A stretch of DNA of 20,842 nucleotides from Leucothrix mucor (GTDB lineage: Bacteria; Pseudomonadota; Gammaproteobacteria; Thiotrichales; Thiotrichaceae): the NCBI GenBank assembly GCA_011322515.1, contig DRMS01000391.1, positions 1 to 20,842 on the forward strand. The letters run 5' to 3'. Below are positions 15,807-20,842 of this stretch, piece after piece. Numbering within the stretch: position 1 is the first letter of the stretch; the number at the start of each line of letters is the position of its first letter. Position numbers and translations under genes: made by a program. The notes under the pieces are model-generated. The model saw nothing but the letters and a program-made list of their open reading frames with translations. It ran no database searches and was not told where the DNA came from.

Positions 15807-16033
15807 AAGCTCCCCTCTGAGACATTTATCTATAGTTTTTCATTTAAATAATTTCCAAAGCCAATCTTGTTGGGGCTGATACAAAACCTTTCTAGTTTGA
15901 AAAAATGGAAATTTAATACTGAACATCTATAGAGAGAGAGTTTAGCAGGGATGAGAAGTCAGATACACCCATAAAGGAAGTGCTATTTGTCGGCGATTGC
16001 AACACTGGGAATACTGGGAATACTGTTTATCTG

Positions 16034-16068
16034 ACTATCAACTTAAAGGCGGGACAGTCATTATGTAG
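16034..16068 (+). repeat. decayed MITE end
   Basis: ACTATCAACTTAAAGGCGGGACAG matches the MITE terminal consensus GGCTACCAACTTAAGGCGGGACAG with a few substitutions and one inserted A. Only one end is recognisable. Confidence 0.5.
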
Positions 16069-16228
16069 CCTATATTGAGATACGAAACAAGGTAAGACCA
16101 AAGTGTTTTTTGATATCCTTAAAGTTAATTGAGAATGGGCGCTATCACTTCCTTTCCCTAGTTCCCACGTCCCATTAGCTCTACAGGTTTTCTTGCGGAA
16201 GGCTCAGTTGACGATTAACAGGAGTTAA

Positions 16229-16258
16229 GGGCATCCAATAAACCTCTAATGGATGCCC
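16229..16258 (-). terminator. hairpin terminator for the membrane-protein gene
   Basis: A perfect 9-bp stem, GGGCATCCA/TGGATGCCC, with a 12-nt loop, 22 nt downstream of the minus-strand stop codon at 16281. The following bases on that strand (TTAACTCC) form only a poor U-tract, so intrinsic termination is plausible but not certain. Confidence 0.5.
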
Positions 16259-16280
16259 CAAGGAAGTTCCAAGCAATTAA

Positions 16281-17015
16281 TTACGCACTTGTTACACCGA
16301 AAATTTCACGGTATAAAATACCCATTAGTGAAACCATCATAGGGTAAGTCCAAACCAACCCAAGACCTAGAGGGATAGCACTAATCACAAGAATTACTCC
16401 CATCACAAGGTATAAACCGAAGATCTTAAACCAACGCTTAGTAATTGCTTTGCGAGAAGCTTCCATTGCTTGCCATGCTGATAACTTCTTGTCTGCAATT
16501 AGAGGAATAATCAAACCATATGCAATAGCTAAATAAAGACCAGGAATAATCAGTAATAGAAAGCCAACCCATGTAAGAATAGTAGAAAACAAGCCAGCAA
16601 GGATGACCGTGCCTGTTACACTAAAATAAGAAAACATCATATTAAAAGAAATAGGCTGGTCAACAGAGCGTTTGACACCCATCATCAAAATGCCTGCCAT
16701 AAAGGGGTACATAAAAGCCATGATGGCAAGTTGTACAATAAGCTGTGTAGCCATTCCGCCTGTTCCTAGCGCAAAACCTAATCCGCCTGCTATAAGCAAT
16801 ACGCCAACCATTAATAAAAGCGCAGCTCCCCAAAAAGATCCTTTTAGCCCGTTAGTTTTCGCCCATGCTTCTGAAAGCATAGCTTGAATAGTAAAATCGT
16901 ATTCGCCCGCGATGCCTGACTCTAAACTACCACCTTCATGACTTCTAGTTTGGGGCATTTCAAGATCAGAATTTGGGGTTGAATAGGGATTAATAGGTGC
17001 TGTTGTTGTTGTCAT
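16281..17015 (-). CDS. polytopic inner-membrane protein (DUF975 / GDPD-membrane-domain-like)
   Basis: 244 residues. The N-terminus (1-55) is polar, with the NPYSTPNSDLE motif often seen at the start of small bacterial membrane proteins. Five to six hydrophobic segments follow (about 62-84, 92-114, 132-154, 155-173, 197-235). The signature WQAMEASRKAITKRWFKIFGLYL (181-203) between membrane segments resembles the DUF975 / glycerophosphodiester phosphodiesterase membrane-domain / BPSS1780-like group. No catalytic motif; function unknown. The start has AAGG about 8 nt upstream. Single gene with its own hairpin terminator. Confidence 0.72.
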   Translation of the reverse strand: MTTTTAPINPYSTPNSDLEMPQTRSHEGGSLESGIAGEYDFTIQAMLSEAWAKTNGLKGSFWGAALLLMVGVLLIAGGLGFALGTGGMATQLIVQLAIMAFMYPFMAGILMMGVKRSVDQPISFNMMFSYFSVTGTVILAGLFSTILTWVGFLLLIIPGLYLAIAYGLIIPLIADKKLSAWQAMEASRKAITKRWFKIFGLYLVMGVILVISAIPLGLGLVWTYPMMVSLMGILYREIFGVTSA

Positions 17016-17200
17016 TGTATAAACCTTTTTTATTAATTGATTAGGTAAGAAAGCACTTACAAAATTAGGGGATCATGAATCAGATTTACACTGATAACCT
17101 TCATGTTGTGTTTTTAATATAATAGAAATCAATATATAGATATTTTTTCAAATTAAATAATTTTTGTAAATGGTTCTTAAGAACTGAGAATTCAATAACA

Positions 17201-17363
17201 GCCGAACTCTAACTTGCACTCAATAAAGGGACATAGCAACTTTTTTATCTCAGCTGAATGATCTCAGATCATTGCGTAGAGTCACTACGTTCCTTCTTCA
17301 GAGCATCCAAGCTGAAATAGTACCCTCCCTTTGAGTGCAAAAATTCTATGCTAGAGTTTCGGT
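17201..17363. mobile_element. palindromic MITE-like element, copy D
   Basis: The left arm CCGAACTCTAAC..TTGCACTCAATAAAGGG and the inverted right arm CCGAAACTCTAGC..TTGCACTCAAAGGG match with small gaps. Inner arms TCAGCT/AGCTGA enclose a centre GCGTAGAGTCACTACGT. The centre (ATGATCTCA..ATTGCGTAGA) is homologous to copies A, B and C; the outer arms are different. It sits in the 436-nt gap 17016-17451. The rest of that gap holds only AT-rich leader of the 16281 gene and the tail of the 17452 gene, with no ORF I would call. Confidence 0.7.
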
Positions 17364-17451
17364 AGCATTAAATCTCAGCCCTAAGTATAAAATGATCCTT
17401 AATTAAATAGGGAAGAAAACTGATAGTAGGTACCCTTCACTCGTCGTATTG

Positions 17452-19239
17452 CTAGTTTTTTTCCACGTAAGACTGTTTAAACCTCAACCCACTATAAAAA
17501 ATCACTTCCTGCCCTTTTTTATCAGTAATAATCCGTATCGTCTCACGCTGTCTTCTGCCTAATCCTTCTATAATCGCTTCATTATCATTAACCGTTGTTA
17601 GCACCATAGTGTCACTATCATCCGCATAATTTAATTGTGCTATTAAAAAGCCATTTTCAACTTTAAGCAAAACAGAATCAATTTGTGTAAAGTCACTCTC
17701 TTGAGGATTTACTATTTTATAATGACCAAGACGTTTTCTCCATGCATTGGAAATTGCTTTAGGCTCGACTTTTATCCCCATAATACGTCGATATTGATCT
17801 CGCTCCGCTACAATCACTTGATAGCCATCTATTTTATGCACCGATAGGCTGACATTTTTAAGCTTCTCAACCTCTATTGGAAAGAGTCCAAGTAAGCGAT
17901 ACTTTAAATGCAACTTGCCATTTTTGCTGGGCAATAAATCAAAAGTACCGTGTTTAGATTTTATTTGATAACGGTTTGAAGATTTTTCTATGACATTTAT
18001 AATTCCCAATATGGTGGTATAAGTACCTGTCATTGCAGAATCTTTAAGGGGTGATGCTAATGGCTTAGGTTCTATCACTGGCAGTTTTTTAGCATATTTA
18101 GCTTGCCATGCGGTTTGCAATAATTCTTTTGCGATATTTAAAATCGGAGTGCTATCGGTGTTTGATAGAATAACAATCCCTAGTTTTGATTTCTCTGATA
18201 CCGCAAATACCGCACGATGCGCAATCGTAGCGCCATTATGTCCATAGACACGTTCTTTACCTGCTAACGTTCGATCATCCACAAACCATGCCAGACCAAT
18301 TTTATTCCCTAAATCGAGTGGGATATTTTTATTTTGTACGGTAAACATGGTTTTTATTGATTGGGGTGATAGTATCTGCCGATTAGCAATTTTCCCCTGT
18401 TTATTCAACATCTTTGCAAGCTGAGCAAGGTCTGCAACGGTAGTATTTAAACCACCTGCAGGGATTTTACCTAATGGTAATTCACGCACTGCTTTGCCAT
18501 CACGATAGCTTTTTGCCGCATGTTTACCTGTTAAGCCTAATGCAAATTCTGAATGATGCATATTCATTGGCGTCAGTAGAGTTTGCCGCATATGCTCACT
18601 ATAATTCTGCCCGCTTACCTTTTGTACCGCATGACCTAATAAAGAAATAGCTAAATTAGAATAACTTAGTACTTTATTGACAGGATAGCCCGTGTACTCC
18701 TCTTTAATTGCCGTCACCAGCTTAGTAAAGTGGAGCGGTTTTTCAGCCCACATGCGATCTGCCCAGTCACTAGGAAGTCCTGAATGATGGGTTAAAATTG
18801 TCCTTAGGGTAATCTTATCGGTAGAACCAAAACGGCTTTTGATTTTAAATTCGGGTAAATAACGCACCAGTGGTTGATCAAGATTCATTTTTCCCGCTTC
18901 AACCAGTTTCATCACCACCATTGAAGTAAACACTTTGGAGATTGAACCTGCACGATAACGAGTTTGTGCATCAGCCTTCATCTGCTTTTCCCGATCAGCA
19001 AAGCCAAAGCCTTGTTGCCAGACAATTTTTTGATCATCAATTAACGCAATGCTTAAACCGACGACATTCTTTTTACGCATTTCTTTATTAATAAACCAGC
19101 TCATATGCTTTTTTAGATAGCGATAATCACCAGCTTTTAGATTTACTGGTGAAGCTGGTTTTTTAGGAAGGTTGGAGCAAGAGGATAAGCCTAACAGAAT
19201 AAGAGTTAGCCCTATTTTATCAAGATGCTTTGTTATCAT
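17452..19239 (-). CDS. serine beta-lactamase-fold hydrolase, lipoprotein
   Basis: 595 residues. The N-terminal signal ends in lipobox LSSC with Cys21, so it is a membrane-anchored lipoprotein. The beta-lactamase (PF00144, class C / EstB-like) domain spans about 40-370. It has Ser99-Ile-Ser-Lys102 (SxxK), Tyr193-Ser-Asn195 (YxN) and His334-Asn-Gly336 (the H-x-G form of the KTG box), the usual set for non-beta-lactamase serine hydrolases. The extra 200-residue C-terminal part (about 395-595) is beta-rich and not recognised. Substrate unknown (ester, peptide or peptidoglycan). The only plausible start is the ATG at 19239, yet no Shine-Dalgarno precedes it: a MITE end lies 6 nt upstream. Confidence 0.85.
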   Translation of the reverse strand: MITKHLDKIGLTLILLGLSSCSNLPKKPASPVNLKAGDYRYLKKHMSWFINKEMRKKNVVGLSIALIDDQKIVWQQGFGFADREKQMKADAQTRYRAGSISKVFTSMVVMKLVEAGKMNLDQPLVRYLPEFKIKSRFGSTDKITLRTILTHHSGLPSDWADRMWAEKPLHFTKLVTAIKEEYTGYPVNKVLSYSNLAISLLGHAVQKVSGQNYSEHMRQTLLTPMNMHHSEFALGLTGKHAAKSYRDGKAVRELPLGKIPAGGLNTTVADLAQLAKMLNKQGKIANRQILSPQSIKTMFTVQNKNIPLDLGNKIGLAWFVDDRTLAGKERVYGHNGATIAHRAVFAVSEKSKLGIVILSNTDSTPILNIAKELLQTAWQAKYAKKLPVIEPKPLASPLKDSAMTGTYTTILGIINVIEKSSNRYQIKSKHGTFDLLPSKNGKLHLKYRLLGLFPIEVEKLKNVSLSVHKIDGYQVIVAERDQYRRIMGIKVEPKAISNAWRKRLGHYKIVNPQESDFTQIDSVLLKVENGFLIAQLNYADDSDTMVLTTVNDNEAIIEGLGRRQRETIRIITDKKGQEVIFYSGLRFKQSYVEKN

Positions 19240-19245
19240 AAATGT

Positions 19246-19285
19246 GGGCTACCAACTTAAGGCGGGACAGCCTGTTAATTCATAG
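19246..19285 (+). repeat. MITE end upstream of the serine hydrolase start
   Basis: GGGCTACCAACTTAAGGCGGGACAG, then CCTGTTAATTCATAG. It shares the terminal motif with 7138 and about 40 bases with 6834. No second end is found before 19468. The following stretch (19286-19468) has inverted pairs GTACGC/GCGTAC and CGTTCC/GGAACG but no gene I would support. Confidence 0.65.
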
Positions 19286-19468
19286 AGTTAAAAATATAAT
19301 CATCTCGCAAAGATGCAGGGTACGCTAAAAAAAGACAAGAAACCTCCCCTGCGTACTACGCGTCTTCCCTCGTTCCTAAGCAATGATACTTTTGCGCGGG
19401 AACGGAGAGCCGAGAACTATTTTTGTACCAAGAGAGATAGCAACCTGTGTTTCGTACCTCAACACAAG

Positions 19469-20644
19469 CTAGATAGAAGCAATTCGCTCAATCGCTTTCT
19501 TTAAATTTTCCATACTGGTCGCATAAGAAATGCGAATATGCCCCTCTAACCCAAAAGCACTGCCTGGCACTAATGACACGCCTTTATCTAATAAATAAGT
19601 TGCCAACTCTGCATCATTATTCACCCCATCTAAACGCGCAATCATACCTTCAACATTGGGGAAGCTATAAAAGGTACCATCTGAAGGTAAGCATTCTACA
19701 CCCTCCATTTTATTGCATTCAGCTACCACAAAATCATGCCTTTCTTTAAAGGCTTTCATCATGGTATCAATACTGCTTTGATCACCATTAAGTGCTTCTA
19801 CGGCAGCAACTTGAGAAATTGAGGTGGGGTTTGAGGTGCTTTGTGACTGGATTTTCTTCATTGCTTGAATCAACTTCAGTGGTCCGCCTGCATAGCCAAT
19901 ACGCCAACCTGTCATGGCATAGGCTTTTGACACACCATTCATTACCACAGTACGGTCATAAAGCGCGGGCGTTGCATTGACGATATTGCTAAATTTATCA
20001 TCAGCAAAAAGGGTTAATTCATACATATCATCAGTGGCAATGACAATATCAGGGTGCTTTAATAAAACTTCACCCAATGCTGCCAGCTCATCTTTGCTAT
20101 ACATAACCCCTGTTGGATTAGATGGACTATTAATCACAAAAAGGCGGGTTTTATCAGTAATAGAAGCTGCTAATGTTTCAGCCGTCAGTTTAAAGCCTGT
20201 CTCCTGCCCTGCTCTAGCAATGACTGGCACACCACCTGCCAGCAAAACCATATCAGGATAAGATACCCAATACGGTGCAGGAATAATAACTTCATCACCT
20301 TCATTTAAGTAAGCTTGACAAAGGTTAGAGAAACTTTGTTTGCCACCACATGACACTAAAATCTGGTTTGCTTCATAACTTAAATTATTTTGTTTTTTGA
20401 ATTTATTGATTATGGCTGTTTTTAATTCTGGAATACCATCCACTGCGGTGTATTTGGTATTATTTTCTGCTATTGCGGTTATGCCAGCTTCTTTTATATG
20501 CGTTGCTGTGTGGAAGTCTGGCTCACCGACCCCTAGCGAAATAATATCCCGCCCTTCTGCTTTTAACTTTAATGCTAATGCGCTTATTTCTAGTGTTGGG
20601 GAAGGTTTAACGCGCTGTACGCGATCAGAAAGCTGGATTGCCAT
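19469..20644 (-). CDS. aspC: aspartate aminotransferase (class I, PLP-dependent)
   Basis: Transfers the amino group between aspartate and 2-oxoglutarate, in the cytoplasm. 391 residues with the class-I fold: SLGVGEPDFHT (36-46), NNTKYTAVDGIPELK (61-75), SPSNPTGV (173-180), the PLP-binding lysine Lys240 in VSKAYAMTGWRIGY, and the carboxylate-binding arginine Arg371 in IRISYATS. The sequence is of the 'Ib' Thermus/Rhizobium-like branch, not the Escherichia coli AspC branch, so it may also accept other substrates. The ATG start fits the family N-terminus. It is single, with a palindromic element beginning about 40 nt upstream where its promoter should be. Confidence 0.92.
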   Translation of the reverse strand: MAIQLSDRVQRVKPSPTLEISALALKLKAEGRDIISLGVGEPDFHTATHIKEAGITAIAENNTKYTAVDGIPELKTAIINKFKKQNNLSYEANQILVSCGGKQSFSNLCQAYLNEGDEVIIPAPYWVSYPDMVLLAGGVPVIARAGQETGFKLTAETLAASITDKTRLFVINSPSNPTGVMYSKDELAALGEVLLKHPDIVIATDDMYELTLFADDKFSNIVNATPALYDRTVVMNGVSKAYAMTGWRIGYAGGPLKLIQAMKKIQSQSTSNPTSISQVAAVEALNGDQSSIDTMMKAFKERHDFVVAECNKMEGVECLPSDGTFYSFPNVEGMIARLDGVNNDAELATYLLDKGVSLVPGSAFGLEGHIRISYATSMENLKKAIERIASI

Positions 20645-20685
20645 GAGAAGATAGGTTCCTCTGTAATAATTTGGATATATTTAAA

Positions 20686-20842
20686 TAAGGAAGGTGTACG
20701 GAATAACTTCCCGAAGTTCTAACGCAGAATTTTTATTTCAGATTGGATGAACTCATGAGGCGCATAGTCATTCTACGCAACGAATGAGATCATCCAAGCT
20801 GGGATAAAAAAGCAAGTTAGAGATCGGGAAGTTGTTTCGTGC
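20686..20842. mobile_element. palindromic MITE-like element, copy B (runs off the window)
   Basis: From TAAGGAAGGTGTACGGAATA to the window end it matches copy A (11722-11888) base for base, with about eight differences in roughly 150 (for example GAGACG/GAGGCG, CACTC/CATTC, one missing C). The inverted right arm TTTCGTGC is reached, so only about 8-10 terminal bases lie outside. It stands upstream of the aminotransferase gene. Confidence 0.85.

Larger units (their letters stand above)
15807..16280. other. 474-nt gap: repeat remnant, 9-bp tandem repeat, hairpin
   Basis: No convincing gene on either strand. It holds the leader of the minus-strand channel operon (near 15807), a short tandem repeat ACTGGGAAT x2 plus ACTG at 16004-16025, a decayed MITE end just after it, and a terminator-like hairpin at 16229-16258. 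The rest looks like unremarkable AT-rich spacer. Confidence 0.5.

Noticed and set aside
19313..19504. 63-residue plus-strand ORF
   Set aside because: Overlaps the end of the aminotransferase gene, starts in repeat-like sequence, and has no ribosome-binding site or recognisable domain.

Overview
This window looks like chromosomal DNA of a moderately AT-rich gammaproteobacterium (roughly 40% GC by eye, not counted). Support comes from the housekeeping genes (der, purC, ribF, trmL, an aspartate aminotransferase), a type II secretion gspC, and a tRNA-Phe very close to the enterobacterial one. The genus cannot be fixed from sequence alone. I see no phage, no CRISPR array and no intact transposase gene. 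Many of the intergenic gaps, however, hold short non-coding inverted-repeat elements (MITE-like).

Layout, left to right. (1) Positions 1-3376, minus strand: a stress or envelope cassette read in the order small membrane peptide, xpaC-like, telA-like, SPFH/GYF_2 protein (cut by the window edge). (2) 3541-4962, plus: der, the ribosome-assembly GTPase. (3) 5173-6825, plus: a secreted protein resembling clan-A glycoside hydrolases. (4) 6826-7355: a repeat-rich gap with a 168-bp MITE flanked by an 8-bp target duplication. (5) 7356-9265, plus: purC overlapped by a nucleotide-sugar epimerase gene. (6) 9266-9475: a palindromic element filling the gap before gspC; gspC then overlaps an apbE lipoprotein gene. 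(7) 11561-11888: two abutting palindromic elements between the convergent apbE and ribF. (8) 11889-13291, minus: ribF and trmL, with a 1-nt overlap. (9) 13447-13522, plus: tRNA-Phe(GAA) with a near-consensus promoter. (10) 13705-15806, minus: a coupled two-gene operon encoding a MotA/ExbB-like channel and an ExbD/MotB-like protein with a long coiled coil. (11) 16281-17015, minus: a polytopic membrane protein. (12) 17452-19239, minus: a serine beta-lactamase-like lipoprotein. (13) 19469-20644, minus: an aspartate aminotransferase. (14) 20686 to the end: a second, nearly identical copy of the palindromic element found beside ribF.

How the parts relate. RibF makes FMN and FAD, and FAD is the donor used by ApbE next door. 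XpaC, TelA and SPFH form a recurring stress-associated set. The ion-channel pair is the best candidate for an undescribed system: it has the membrane parts of an ion-driven motor, a long coiled-coil stalk and a small C-terminal ExbD-like domain, but no Ton, Tol, flagellar or Zorya partner in the window. The most unusual non-coding signal is a family of palindromic elements (9266, 11722, 17201, 20686). These share a central hairpin whose paired bases differ between copies without breaking the pairing, while the outer arms are unrelated from copy to copy.
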